From NCBI GenBank assembly GCA_017427685.1, contig JAFRSH010000036.1, positions 90,319-154,318 on the forward strand: a DNA stretch of 64,000 nucleotides. The letters run 5' to 3'. Both the position numbers and the translations under genes were made by a program. Shown here piece after piece: positions 35,091 through 44,471 of this stretch. Position 1 is the stretch's first letter, and every line of letters starts with the position of its first letter. Source of the DNA: Lachnospiraceae bacterium. GTDB lineage: Bacteria > Bacillota > Clostridia > Lachnospirales > Lachnospiraceae. The notes under the pieces are model-generated. The model worked only from the letters and a program-made list of their open reading frames with translations, made no database searches and was not told where the DNA came from.

Positions 35091-35687
35091 ATGGGTAAGA
35101 CAGAATTTTTGGAGCAGCTCAGAAGAGGTCTTTCCGGCTGCCCCGATCAGGAAAAGGAAGAGAGGATCGCATTTTATGACGAAATGATAAGCGATTACCT
35201 TGAGGAAGGACTTACGGAGAGTGAAGCCGTTGCAAAGATCGGCGATCCCCGTGATATCGCGGCCGGCATCATGGCAGACCTGCCTCTTTCGACGCTGGTT
35301 AAAGAGAGGATCAGACCGGGCAGAAAGCTTAAGAGCTGGGAACTCATCCTGATCATACTTGGCAGTCCCATATGGGTATCCCTGGTGATAGCAGCGATCG
35401 CGGTCATCTTCTCGATATATGTAGCGGTTTGGTCCATAGTCGTTGCTGTTTACGCGGCAGACCTCGGACTTGCGGTCGGAGCGATCTGTGCTCCTGTTTA
35501 CGGTATATTCACTTTCTCGGCTTCGGGAATGATGATGATCGGTATCGGAGTGTTCTGTGCCGGCGCAGCGATCGCACTCTTTATAGGATGTATCAAATTC
35601 ACGGGTGTGATGGTTAAACTCACACGTTCAATACTGCTCGGTATCAAGAGTCTTTTTATCAAAAAGGACGAGACAGCAGAGAACTGA
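35091..35687 (+). CDS. DUF1700 membrane protein
   Basis: This 198-residue protein opens with the DUF1700 hallmark, MGKTEFLEQLRRGLSGCP and then ERIAFYDEMISDYLEEGLTE, a helical head that may contact the PadR protein. Three to four hydrophobic segments follow from residue 75. GAGAGG precedes the ATG at 35091, two bases after padR. PadR-DUF1700-DUF4097 sets are common; the membrane protein is thought to be part of an envelope-stress module, but its function is not established. Confidence 0.88.
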   Translation: MGKTEFLEQLRRGLSGCPDQEKEERIAFYDEMISDYLEEGLTESEAVAKIGDPRDIAAGIMADLPLSTLVKERIRPGRKLKSWELILIILGSPIWVSLVIAAIAVIFSIYVAVWSIVVAVYAADLGLAVGAICAPVYGIFTFSASGMMMIGIGVFCAGAAIALFIGCIKFTGVMVKLTRSILLGIKSLFIKKDETAEN

Positions 35688-35718
35688 CAATGCAGTTGAT
35701 CAAAAGAGAGGAATATAA

Positions 35719-36732
35719 ATGAACAGAAATATCAAAATAGCACTTATCGCAGCCGGATTTCTCATGGTTGCGGGACTTATCATCACTTTTATATCGGTAG
35801 CGTCGACCGGATTCGATGTACACGAGATATCGGATGGCAATTATGTTGAAAGAACATTCAACCTTGAACATGATTTCGAAGGGATCTATGTGGACGTCAG
35901 CAGCGAAGACGTTTCGTTCTACGTGACGGACGGACAGCCCCGCGTGGTTACGTATCAAAGAGACGATGTCGATGTTTCGGTCACGATCGCAAATAACATT
36001 CTCAGTGTAGAGACGGATATGGGCAAATGGTTCTCGATGGGTATAAACTTTGAGAACCCCACGGTAAAGATCTATCTCAACAAGAGCACTTTTGCAGGCG
36101 ACCTCACCATTAAGTCTTCGTCGGGAAATGTTGAGGTTCCCTCGACACTTCAGTTCGCAAATGCTTCGCTCGACGCATCCTCGGGTAACCTGAGTCTGAC
36201 GGCGCAGGTGAGCGGATCGGTCAGGACCAATGCAAGCTCGGGCAATATCATCGTCCATGGTGTAAATGCAAAGCGGCTTGATGCCGACACTTCGTCGGGC
36301 AACATAGTTATGACATCCTGCAGCTTCGCGGGCGATGCAAAGATATCGTGCACCTCGGGTAACATAACCGTTAAGGATTCCGAGTTCACCGCGCTTATTA
36401 CCGAAACCTCCTCGGGAGACCTCCGAATGAGCGGAGTTAATGTCAGCGGAGACCTCTCCTCCCAGTCGTCTTCGGGCGAGATGGATTTCAAGAGTACCTA
36501 TGCCGGCTCCTTTAATGCGGTTTCATCATCGGGTGATATCACTTTTGAACGATTCGATTCGAAGAAGATGAACATCGAAACAACTTCGGGTGAGGTAGAA
36601 GGTTCCCTGCTTTCCGATAAGCTCTTTAATGTACGAACAAATTCGGGTGATGTTGATACGCCTTCACCTCGCGGAGAGGAAGAATGCAACATAAGCACGA
36701 GCTCCGGCGACGTAGAGCTCAGGATAGCATAA
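35719..36732 (+). CDS. DUF4097 putative adhesin-like protein
   Basis: One N-terminal membrane helix (about 7-28) anchors a beta-helix-like domain built from repeated SSGN, SSGD and SSGE turns (for example at about 135, 150, 173, 193 and further), the signature of DUF4097 proteins. The repeats point to a right-handed beta-solenoid outside the cell. It is the third gene of the padR operon. The family label of adhesin is only putative. The length of 337 is within the usual range. Confidence 0.85.
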   Translation: MNRNIKIALIAAGFLMVAGLIITFISVASTGFDVHEISDGNYVERTFNLEHDFEGIYVDVSSEDVSFYVTDGQPRVVTYQRDDVDVSVTIANNILSVETDMGKWFSMGINFENPTVKIYLNKSTFAGDLTIKSSSGNVEVPSTLQFANASLDASSGNLSLTAQVSGSVRTNASSGNIIVHGVNAKRLDADTSSGNIVMTSCSFAGDAKISCTSGNITVKDSEFTALITETSSGDLRMSGVNVSGDLSSQSSSGEMDFKSTYAGSFNAVSSSGDITFERFDSKKMNIETTSGEVEGSLLSDKLFNVRTNSGDVDTPSPRGEEECNISTSSGDVELRIA

Positions 36733-36798
36733 TACCCGGTCGGAACAGTAACAGGCTTTGTGTTTATCTTAAATACTGTTTTTGTGGCAAATTTCCCT

Positions 36799-36826
36799 TT
36801 GAAAATTACGCTGTGTCGTATATAAT
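36799..36826 (+). promoter_or_regulatory. Promoter of mbl
   Basis: TTGAAA at 36799 and TATAAT at 36821 are 16 bases apart, about 60 bases before the mbl start. Confidence 0.75.
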
Positions 36827-36885
36827 ATCTCTGTGGGCGCTTAGAGTCGCCCCTTAGGGGATATTCGAAAGGAGTTTTTTGTCAG

Positions 36886-37872
36886 ATGCTTGGAAGTGAC
36901 ATCGGTATAGATCTCGGTACGGCCAGCGTACTTGTATACATCAAAGGAAAGGGTGTTGTGCTCAAAGAGCCCTCGGTTGTGGCTTTTGACAGGGACACCA
37001 ACAAGATCAAAGCAATAGGAGAGAACGCAAGACTGATGCTCGGTCGTACACCCGGCAACATCGTTGCGGTAAGACCTCTTCGACAGGGCGTTATCTCGGA
37101 CTACACGGTTACCGAGAAGATGCTCAAATACTTCATCCAGAAGGCAGTCGGCAAGCAGCGCTTCCGTAAGCCCGTTATCAGCGTGTGCGTACCCAGCGGT
37201 GTTACCGAAGTTGAGAAGAAGGCCGTTGAGGACGCTACCTACCAGGCCGGTGCCCGTGAGGTTGCCATCATCGAGGAGCCCATCGCGGCAGCTATCGGCG
37301 CAGGTATCGACATCTCTCGCCCCTGCGGCAACATGATCGTCGACATCGGCGGCGGAACAACCGATATCGCAGTTATCTCGCTCGGAGGTACGGTTGTCAG
37401 CACATCGATCAAGATCGCGGGTGACGACTTCGACGAAGCACTCGTGAGATATATGCGTAAGAAACACAATCTCCTTATCGGTGAGCGTACCGCTGAGGAT
37501 ATCAAGACCAACATCGGATCGGCGTACAGACGTCCCGAGCCGGTTGCAATGGACGTCAGAGGCCGTAACCTCGTGACCGGTCTTCCCAAGACGATCTCCG
37601 TTACATCGGAGGAGACAGAGGAAGCACTCAAGGAGACAACCTCCCAGATCGTTGAGGCGATCCACAGCGTTCTCGAGAAGACTCCTCCCGAACTCGCAGC
37701 CGACATCGCGGACCGCGGTATCGTTCTTACCGGCGGCGGATGCCTGCTCTACGGACTTGAGGAGCTCATCGAAGAGAAGACGGGTATCACGACCATGACA
37801 GCGGAAGATCCCATGACAGCCGTTGCGATCGGAACAGGTAAGTACGTGGAGATGTTCAGCTCCAGAAAGTAA
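36886..37872 (+). CDS. mbl: MreB-like rod-shape protein, Mbl type
   Basis: This 328-residue bacterial actin organises wall synthesis along the cylinder. The phosphate-1 motif DIGIDLGTASVLVY is at the start, phosphate-2 VDIGGGTTDIAV near 150, and the adenosine motif GIVLTGGGCLLYGL near 284. Two flagellar rod-type genes follow, the order mbl-flhO-flhP known in Bacillus, which favours Mbl over MreB (usually beside mreCD). The start at 36886 has GAAAGGAG upstream. A terminator separates it from the flagellar genes. Confidence 0.9.
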   Translation: MLGSDIGIDLGTASVLVYIKGKGVVLKEPSVVAFDRDTNKIKAIGENARLMLGRTPGNIVAVRPLRQGVISDYTVTEKMLKYFIQKAVGKQRFRKPVISVCVPSGVTEVEKKAVEDATYQAGAREVAIIEEPIAAAIGAGIDISRPCGNMIVDIGGGTTDIAVISLGGTVVSTSIKIAGDDFDEALVRYMRKKHNLLIGERTAEDIKTNIGSAYRRPEPVAMDVRGRNLVTGLPKTISVTSEETEEALKETTSQIVEAIHSVLEKTPPELAADIADRGIVLTGGGCLLYGLEELIEEKTGITTMTAEDPMTAVAIGTGKYVEMFSSRK

Positions 37873-37878
37873 AGACAG

Positions 37879-37932
37879 GGTCAGTCGTCACGCGAAGCGG
37901 AGAAAGCGTTTCGCGTAAGGGCTGACCTTTTT
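37879..37932 (+). terminator. Terminator after mbl
   Basis: GGTCAG at 37879 pairs with CTGACC at 37922, with an inner ACGCGAA/TTTCGCGT stem, followed by TTTTT. Confidence 0.87.
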
Positions 37933-38106
37933 AAATAGCAGGGAAGTTAAGAATATCAGTAAACCTGCCGATATAAAAAGAAGAACATCCATGCCTGTAC
38001 ACATGGCATCGGACCTATCGGCAACTGGACGGCAGAGGAAGCGCCCCAAGAAAAGCGGATCACGGAGGAACCGCCGGCGCCACATCTTCGGGCCCAAAGG
38101 AGTTAC

Positions 38107-38880
38107 ATGCTCAGAAGCCTTTATACCGGATGGACCGGTATGTACAACGAACAGAAAAGACTTGACGTCATCTCCAACAACATGGCGAATGCGACAACGG
38201 TCGGATTCAAGAAGGAGGGCGTTACCAGTCAGAGTTTCAGAGACCATCTTGCGATCAAGATCCGCGACGAGTCGGAGGATTGGAAGCAGCGCAGGATCGG
38301 TGACCTTGCCCCGGGCGTTAAGATCGGTGAAGTTTATACCGACTACGCGCAGGGTTCTTTGCGTGAAACAAGCAACCCTTACGACCTTGCGATGGACGGT
38401 GACGGATTCTTCACAGTGAGGATCACGGACCGCGAAGGCGGGGATCATATCCGTTATACCCGTGCCGGCAGCTTCCACATGAGGGAAGATGGCTACATCA
38501 CCGACGTTGACGGCAACCACCTTCAGGGCGAGTCGGGCGACGTTCAGGTGCCTGTCGATGCACGCAAGGTTGTCATCGACACGGACGGAACGGTCTACGC
38601 CGACGGCGAAGCGATCGACAGGCTCCTAATCAAGGACTTCGAGGATTACGACTACTTCAAGAAGCACGGCGACACTTACTACGAGCCCGTCCGCGGAGCC
38701 ACCGAGAAAGACGCGACCGGGTACGTACGACAGGGATACACGGAGCAGTCGAATGTCAACGTCGTATACGAGATGGTCAACATGATCGCGATCACACGTG
38801 CATACGAAGCAAACCAGAAGGTCATCAAGAGCGTGGACAGCACGATCGAGCTTGCGGTTTCTTCAGTAGGTAAGGTATAA
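38107..38880 (+). CDS. Flagellar rod/hook-basal body protein, FlgF/FlhO type
   Basis: The 257-residue protein has the flagellar axial-protein signature at both ends: N-terminal LDVISNNMANATTVGFKKEG and a C-terminal helix with VNMIAITRAYEANQKVIKS. Such proteins are exported through the flagellar apparatus and stack into the rod. Position just after mbl and before an FlgG-type gene matches flhO of Bacillus. AAAGGAG precedes the ATG. Confidence 0.92.
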   Translation: MLRSLYTGWTGMYNEQKRLDVISNNMANATTVGFKKEGVTSQSFRDHLAIKIRDESEDWKQRRIGDLAPGVKIGEVYTDYAQGSLRETSNPYDLAMDGDGFFTVRITDREGGDHIRYTRAGSFHMREDGYITDVDGNHLQGESGDVQVPVDARKVVIDTDGTVYADGEAIDRLLIKDFEDYDYFKKHGDTYYEPVRGATEKDATGYVRQGYTEQSNVNVVYEMVNMIAITRAYEANQKVIKSVDSTIELAVSSVGKV

Positions 38881-38890
38881 GGAGGTTTAC

Positions 38891-39709
38891 ATGATTAGAG
38901 CATTATGGACAGGCGCATCGGGAATGACGGCGCAGCAGACGAGTCTTGATAATATCGCCAACAACCTTTCCAATGTAAATACAGCAGGTTTCAAGAAGCA
39001 GACCACCGAATTCTCGACACTTCTTTATCAGAAGCTTCAGAGAAAGGTTACCGACAACAACGGTGACCCCAAGCCCGTTATCGGACAGGTCGGACTCGGT
39101 GTTCGTGTTTCCGGTCTTTCACAGATCTTCACCCAGGGCGCGATGCTTGAAACAGGCAGGAAATTCGACTTCTGTATCGAAGGTGAAGGCTTCTTCAGAG
39201 TTCAGCTTCCGGACGGAACGATCGGTTACACACGTAACGGTGCGCTTCAGACTTCCATGACGGCCGAAGGCGTTGCTGTTTGTACAGCCGAGGGCTACAG
39301 CATCCTTGATGATGCGGGACAGCCCATCATCTTCGGACCCGAATACGACATGGCCAAGGTCAACATTGATCAGTGGGGCAATTTCACATATCCCGACGAG
39401 GAGACAAACGTTGCGATGAATATCGGCGTTAAGGTCAGCCTCGCACAGTTCAACAACCCCGCAGGTCTCGACAAGATCTCGGGCAGCATGTTCCGTGAGA
39501 GCGAGAACTCAGGTGTTCCGAGACTTGAGGCGGACGATCCGCTCCTCACAACCAGCAAGGTTCACTCCGGCTACCTCGAGGGCTCGAACGTAGCAACGGT
39601 AGACGAGATCGTAAACCTCATCGTAACGCAGAGAGCTTACGAAATGAACTCAAAGGTAATCACCGCATCGGATGAAATGATGCAGCAGGCTAACAACTTG
39701 AGATCCTAA
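38891..39709 (+). CDS. flgG: Flagellar distal rod protein, FlgG/FlhP type
   Basis: The 272-residue axial protein contains LDNIANNLSNVNTAGFKKQ near the start, the D1 core (EGEGFFRVQLPDGTIGYTRNG) and the terminal helix EIVNLIVTQRAYEMNSKVIT. These are the standard FlgG motifs. AAGGAGG lies before the ATG, ten bases after the previous gene. In Bacillus terms this is flhP. It should form the distal rod through the thick wall. Confidence 0.92.
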   Translation: MIRALWTGASGMTAQQTSLDNIANNLSNVNTAGFKKQTTEFSTLLYQKLQRKVTDNNGDPKPVIGQVGLGVRVSGLSQIFTQGAMLETGRKFDFCIEGEGFFRVQLPDGTIGYTRNGALQTSMTAEGVAVCTAEGYSILDDAGQPIIFGPEYDMAKVNIDQWGNFTYPDEETNVAMNIGVKVSLAQFNNPAGLDKISGSMFRESENSGVPRLEADDPLLTTSKVHSGYLEGSNVATVDEIVNLIVTQRAYEMNSKVITASDEMMQQANNLRS

Positions 39710-39726
39710 GGTCAATTTTTCGCGTA

Positions 39727-39805
39727 ATCTGCGAATTAAAATGATTTGACGAAAGCTTGCTTTCAGGCAAAACATTTTTAATGAAGCAGATATTGCGAAG
39801 CAATA
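39727..39805. repeat. Long hairpin plus GCGAAGC mini-hairpin
   Basis: ATCTGC at 39727 pairs with GCAGAT ending at 39791; inside, ATTAAAATG and TTTG pair with CATTTTTAAT and CAAA around an inner GAAAGC/GCTTTC stem. It is followed by TATTGCGAAGCAATA (39791-39805), a 15-base palindrome with the GCGAAGC core. No T-tract follows. The element sits between two flagellar genes and might stabilise or partly end the upstream mRNA. Confidence 0.6.
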
Positions 39806-39890
39806 GACCGCCCCAAGACATGAGCAAGTAGCGAGCAAAGCGAGCGGATTGCGAATGGCCTTGAAGGGCGGCGCGAAAAAAGGAGGCAAC

Positions 39891-40259
39891 ATGGCACTTT
39901 CTATAAGTTCGGATATAAACGCCGTAATGGACCGCTACAACAAGCAGACCGCGGCGAACTCACGTGCGGACAGTCTTGAGAAGTCCCTTAAGGGCGACCT
40001 CTCGAACGCCAGCGACGAAGAGCTCATGAATGTCTGCAAGAGCTTTGAGGCGTATCTTCTCGAGCAGGTGCTCACCGATGTAAAGGAAGCCATAGTTCCG
40101 AAGCAGGAGAAGGAGAACCCCTACCTCTCGATGTTCGGGGACAAGCTCTACGAAGAGTACTCCAAGATGATCGCGGACAGCGGAGATCTCGGGATCGCGC
40201 AGAAACTCTTCGAATCTATGAAGAGAAACACTCCGGGAATTAAACCTACTGAACAATGA
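39891..40259 (+). CDS. FlgJ-like rod-binding protein (no muramidase domain)
   Basis: This 122-residue protein matches the N-terminal rod-capping domain of FlgJ: LMNVCKSFEAYLLEQVLTDVKEAI, then GDKLYEEYSKMIADSGDLGIAQKLFESMKR. The peptidoglycan hydrolase half of proteobacterial FlgJ is absent, as is common in Firmicutes. It follows flgG and should act as scaffold for rod assembly. GGAGG precedes the ATG at 39891. Confidence 0.87.
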   Translation: MALSISSDINAVMDRYNKQTAANSRADSLEKSLKGDLSNASDEELMNVCKSFEAYLLEQVLTDVKEAIVPKQEKENPYLSMFGDKLYEEYSKMIADSGDLGIAQKLFESMKRNTPGIKPTEQ

Positions 40260-40275
40260 CGACGGAGATATACAT

Positions 40276-42534
40276 TTGAAAGAATTAGAGGGCACGGTCA
40301 GCAATATCATATATCGCAATGACGAAACCGGATACACGGTGTTTGAGCTTGCGGTATCGGGAAAAGATCAGCCGGTCACCTGTGTGGGTGGCTTTTCTTT
40401 TATTGCTGAGGGAGAGTGCCTGAGGATCAACGGCCGCGATAAGCGTCACCCTGTGTACGGTGACCAGATCGAGGTCGTTTCTTATACCGATATCGAACCG
40501 AGCGATGCGGGTTCCATGGAGCGTTACCTCGCGAGCGGAGTCATCAAGGGCGTGGGTCTTAAGCTTGCGTCGAGAATAGTGGCTGCGTTCGGTGACGACA
40601 CCTTCAGAGTCATAGAGGAGGAACCGGAAGCACTCGTGGACATCAAGGGTATCAGTGCCAGACTTGCGCGCACGATAGCCGAATCCTTCGAGGAGAAGCG
40701 CGGGATCCGTGACCTCATGCTCTTCCTGCAGAAGTACGGCATCAGTAACAGCCTTGCACTCAAGATCCACAAGGAGTACGGCTCTTCCGCCAAGAAGACG
40801 ATACTCGAGAACCCTTACAAGCTTGCGCAGGACATCCAGGGAGTCGGTTTCAAGACGGCGGATGCTCTTGCGATGAATATAGGCATCGAGAAGGACTGTG
40901 AGCACAGGATCCGTGCGGGTATTCTTTATCAGCTTACCGTTGCGGAGGGTGCGGGACACACCTACCTTCCGGCCGATATGCTCATAGCAGCGGTCTGCGG
41001 ACTCCTCGATGTAGATGAAGAAGCGGCGCAGAAGGCGCTTGACGATCTGACTGTTGAAGGAAACGTGATAGTGAAGAACTCGGGAAACTATGATCCCATA
41101 ACCATGGAGGGACAGAGAGAACCCGGGAAGGTCTACCGCGCTCCTTTTTACTATATGGAACTCGGTGTGGCGCGCATGCTGCTTGATCTTGACTCGATGG
41201 ATCAGTACGGCGGCGAGATCTCCGAGAAGGAATTCGCGAAGATGGGTATGGGCGAGGTGCAGCTCGACGACCTTCAGAAGAGGGCAGTCCGCGAGGCCTA
41301 CAAGCACGGTGTGTTCATCCTCACGGGAGGACCCGGTACAGGTAAGACGACTACCATCCGTGCCATGATCTCATACTTCGAAAAGAAGGGACTTACGATC
41401 CTGATCGCGGCCCCCACGGGTCGTGCGGCCAAGAGGATCACCGAGACCACAGGACGCGAGGCGCTCACGATCCACAGGATGCTCGGTTGTCAGGGCGTTC
41501 CCGACGATCCCAACGGCGGTCGCAGAGGCCGCTTCACATTTGAAAAGAACGAGGACGAGCCACTTGAGGCTGATGCAGTCATCATAGACGAGATGTCCAT
41601 GGTCGATCTGCCGCTTATGCATGCGCTCCTCAAGGCCGTTTGTCAGGGCACAAGGCTTATACTTGTGGGTGATGCGAACCAGCTCCCGAGCGTCGGCCCC
41701 GGCAATGTCCTCAAGGATATCCTCGCATCTCACCGCTTCAACGCTGTCTGCCTGACAAGGATCTTCAGGCAGGCCATGGAGAGTGACATAATAGTCGGTG
41801 CGCACATGATCAACCGCGGTGAGATCCCCAAGCTTGACAACAATTCCAAGGACCTCTTTATGATGGAGAGGCATTCCACGGACGAGATCCGCGGTGTTAT
41901 CGCGAACCTTGTCGGGGGAAGGCTTGCCCGTTACGTGGGAGAGGATGTTTTTGACGTGCAGATCCTCACACCCATGAAAAAGGGTGAGCTTGGTACGATC
42001 AACCTCAACAGCCTCCTTCAGCAGTTCCTTAACCCGCCCGAAGAGGGACGCAGGCAGATGGAGTATCATGACGTTATCTTCCGTGAGGGCGACAAGGTCA
42101 TGCAGACCAAGAACGATTACCACCTTGAGTGGGAAGTCAGGGAGCGCGGCTTTGTGAAGAGCACCGGCACGGGCATCTACAACGGCGACATGGGAAGGAT
42201 CAGACAGATCAACACCTTCGCCCAGCATATCCTTATCGAGTTCGACGACAGCAGGTTCGTCGAATACCCTTTCTCACAGCTTGATGAGCTCGAGCTTGCT
42301 TACGCCGTGACGATCCACAAGTCACAGGGAAGCGAGTATCCCGCTGTCGTGCTCCCGCTTCTTTCGGGACCGGCCCAGCTGTTCAACAGAAACATACTCT
42401 ACACGGCGGTCACACGTGCCAAGAAATGCGTTATCATCGTCGGCAGTCGTCAGACCGTTATAAACATGATCCACAACGAGAACGAGCAGAAGAGGTACTC
42501 TGCGCTCACGGAGTGCATTACACAGATGAATTGA
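40276..42534 (+). CDS. recD2: RecD2-type ATP-dependent DNA helicase
   Basis: The 752-residue SF1 helicase moves 5' to 3' on DNA. An N-terminal OB-like region and helix-hairpin-helix segments (about 70-200) precede the motor: Walker A GGPGTGKTT near 350, Walker B IIDEMSMVD near 435, the TRIFRQA motif near 495 and the terminal VTIHKSQGSEYPAVVLPL near 680. No RecB or RecC genes are near, as expected for RecD2, which works alone in repair. Translation starts at TTG with GGAG upstream. Confidence 0.93.
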   Translation: MKELEGTVSNIIYRNDETGYTVFELAVSGKDQPVTCVGGFSFIAEGECLRINGRDKRHPVYGDQIEVVSYTDIEPSDAGSMERYLASGVIKGVGLKLASRIVAAFGDDTFRVIEEEPEALVDIKGISARLARTIAESFEEKRGIRDLMLFLQKYGISNSLALKIHKEYGSSAKKTILENPYKLAQDIQGVGFKTADALAMNIGIEKDCEHRIRAGILYQLTVAEGAGHTYLPADMLIAAVCGLLDVDEEAAQKALDDLTVEGNVIVKNSGNYDPITMEGQREPGKVYRAPFYYMELGVARMLLDLDSMDQYGGEISEKEFAKMGMGEVQLDDLQKRAVREAYKHGVFILTGGPGTGKTTTIRAMISYFEKKGLTILIAAPTGRAAKRITETTGREALTIHRMLGCQGVPDDPNGGRRGRFTFEKNEDEPLEADAVIIDEMSMVDLPLMHALLKAVCQGTRLILVGDANQLPSVGPGNVLKDILASHRFNAVCLTRIFRQAMESDIIVGAHMINRGEIPKLDNNSKDLFMMERHSTDEIRGVIANLVGGRLARYVGEDVFDVQILTPMKKGELGTINLNSLLQQFLNPPEEGRRQMEYHDVIFREGDKVMQTKNDYHLEWEVRERGFVKSTGTGIYNGDMGRIRQINTFAQHILIEFDDSRFVEYPFSQLDELELAYAVTIHKSQGSEYPAVVLPLLSGPAQLFNRNILYTAVTRAKKCVIIVGSRQTVINMIHNENEQKRYSALTECITQMN

Positions 42535-42738
42535 TCTCCGGATAACGCTTATCGCCAAAAAGAAAACAACTCCCCTGAATTAAACATTCACCAAATGTCA
42601 TATATGACGTATCCGTGAATAGTTACATTATTATTGCAAATCTTGAATTTTTAACGTGCATTTTAATAATATACGTGTTATAATTATTCAAAGACAAAAT
42701 CGGCATGAGATCAGCACGGCAGAAGATCGGAGGTCGGA

Positions 42739-43464
42739 TTGAGAGAAGGACTGACTCATCTTTTATATCCGAGGAAGTGCCCGGGGTGCGGAATCGTACT
42801 CCCTGCGGGGGTTCTCGTATGTGACGAGTGCAAGCCGGACTTCCAACCGATCAAGGAACCGACGTGCTTCATGTGCGGGCGACAGATCACAAGCGAGACT
42901 GAGGAGCTCTGTTACACGTGCTCCACATCGGAACGCAGCAACGCCTTCGGGATAGCTATCTTCCCTTACGATGACACTCTCAGGAAGGCGATGAGCGATC
43001 TCAAGTTTCACGGACAGACGGACAATGCGGACTTCTTTGCGGCGATGGCGGTGACACACGCCGGCGCCAGGATCAGGAATTTCGCACCGTGTGCGTTGAT
43101 CCCCGTACCTGTTCACAAGACAAGGTTCCGGAATCGCGGTTACAACCAGACGGAGCTGATCTGCAACAAGATCGGCGACCTGCTCGGAATCCCCGTGATC
43201 ACCGACCTGCTCCTCAGGACACGCAAGACCGACTTCCAGAAGAACCTCGGAAGGATGAACAGGGGGCGTAACCTTGAGGGTGCATTTGCCTGTAACTTTA
43301 AGGTCTATCCCAGACCCGTGATCGAAGCCGATTTTTCCCGAGTACTTGTTGTGGACGACATCTACACAACCGGAAGCACCATGGAACACTGTGCCTCAAA
43401 GCTCGTCGAATCGGGAGTACGTGAGGTCGGACTGCTCAGCATAGCCATTGGCGGAGGTACCTGA
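42739..43464 (+). CDS. ComF family protein
   Basis: The 241-residue protein has an N-terminal four-cysteine zinc module (CPGC, CDEC, CFMC, CYTC within residues 14-60) and a phosphoribosyltransferase-like domain with the PRPP loop VLVVDDIYTTGST near 215. ComFC in Bacillus supports DNA uptake, and its gene stands before yvyF and flgM; here too a YvyF gene follows. Translation starts at TTG with CGGAGG upstream. Whether this organism is competent cannot be told. Confidence 0.9.
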   Translation: MREGLTHLLYPRKCPGCGIVLPAGVLVCDECKPDFQPIKEPTCFMCGRQITSETEELCYTCSTSERSNAFGIAIFPYDDTLRKAMSDLKFHGQTDNADFFAAMAVTHAGARIRNFAPCALIPVPVHKTRFRNRGYNQTELICNKIGDLLGIPVITDLLLRTRKTDFQKNLGRMNRGRNLEGAFACNFKVYPRPVIEADFSRVLVVDDIYTTGSTMEHCASKLVESGVREVGLLSIAIGGGT

Positions 43465-43543
43465 GCGGAACCCACGAGCGTGGCACATAAGCGTTAAAAA
43501 ACCGCATGTGAATGCGTGAGATATAACCGGAAGGAGTGATTGT

Positions 43544-43960
43544 ATGGAAGTCAGATCATGTAGAGGTTGCGGAAAGCTTTATAACTACCTTGGACCTTCT
43601 ACGCCGGCTTGCCCTGCATGTATGGCAGCGATGGAAGAGAAGTTCCAGACTTGCAAGGAGTACATCAGGGACAACCCCGGTGCCAATATCCAGAAGGTGT
43701 CTGAAGAAACCGATACCCCGGTAAAGATGATCAAACAATGGGTACGAGAGGAGCGCCTTACCTTTGCTGAAGGGTCAGTGGTCGGCATCGAGTGTGAGGG
43801 CTGCGGCGCAAGTATTTTGACAGGAAGGTACTGCCCTGCCTGCAAATTCAAGATGCAGCAGACTTTTGCGAACGCTTCAAGAAGACCTGCGGCTCCCGAA
43901 CCGGCAAACAACAGCAACAGGGGTGACAGCAACAAGATGCGATTCCTGGATAATAGGTAA
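43544..43960 (+). CDS. YvyF-like flagellar operon protein (TIGR03826 type)
   Basis: This 138-residue protein has an N-terminal CRGCGKLYNY/CPACM zinc motif, a helix-turn-helix-like middle (NIQKVSEETDTPVKMIKQWV) and a second CEGCG/CPACK zinc motif. This is the YvyF pattern, found in flagellar operons between comF and flgM. It may be a regulator or assembly factor; Bacillus YvyF has been tied to flagellar gene control. GAAGGAG precedes the ATG. No FlgM follows here. Confidence 0.87.
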   Translation: MEVRSCRGCGKLYNYLGPSTPACPACMAAMEEKFQTCKEYIRDNPGANIQKVSEETDTPVKMIKQWVREERLTFAEGSVVGIECEGCGASILTGRYCPACKFKMQQTFANASRRPAAPEPANNSNRGDSNKMRFLDNR

Positions 43961-43973
43961 GGGGTGATACACT

Positions 43974-44456
43974 ATAGAAATCAATGACCGTTTCATAGAG
44001 GAGACGATCCGTTCGGTGTATGCGTCGGTCACCAAGACCGTAGCCCAGATCGAACTCACGGAACCTCCGCCTCGCAAGAAGAGGATCGAAGCACCTGTTT
44101 CGGTGGTCGTCCTGTCAAAGGGGATCTTTAAGTCAAGGGTTGTGAGCACGTTCCCGTCACTCCTTGTTGACGAGATCGTGGACAGGATGAGCCGTAACAC
44201 CCCGTTGTCCCCCGAGGACAGGGATGCGTATTTCAAAGAGTACATCAATATGTGCTTCGGAAGATTTATCTCCCGGATCAACAACGAAACCGGCAGGGCG
44301 TCGCGCTTCGTGATCCCGGTTATGATCCGCGGATTGTATCGTTCATCGCCTGAGAATCAGTTCTCCGACACGGCGCACGTCGATTTCGGAAGCGATTACG
44401 GAAGCGTAAACATGACAGTATCATATGACATTTTACCCGAGCATTCGAGTAACTAG
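43974..44456 (+). CDS. CheX-like CheY-P phosphatase domain protein, apparent ATA start
   Basis: The 160-residue protein has the CheC/CheX phosphatase motif, E89 and N92 in KEYINMCFG, and a hydrophobic beta-alpha layout. It is paired with a CheY-like gene 15 bases on. No ATG, GTG or TTG gives a full N-terminus: the frame is open from a stop at 43965, and the codons from ATA at 43974 encode EINDRFIEETIRSVY, matching the first CheX helix. AAGGGGTGA sits six bases before that ATA. A GTG at 44016 would cut off the helix. A sequence error (ATG read as ATA) is possible. Confidence 0.78.
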   Translation: MEINDRFIEETIRSVYASVTKTVAQIELTEPPPRKKRIEAPVSVVVLSKGIFKSRVVSTFPSLLVDEIVDRMSRNTPLSPEDRDAYFKEYINMCFGRFISRINNETGRASRFVIPVMIRGLYRSSPENQFSDTAHVDFGSDYGSVNMTVSYDILPEHSSN

Positions 44457-44471
44457 TCAGAAAGGAAGAAT

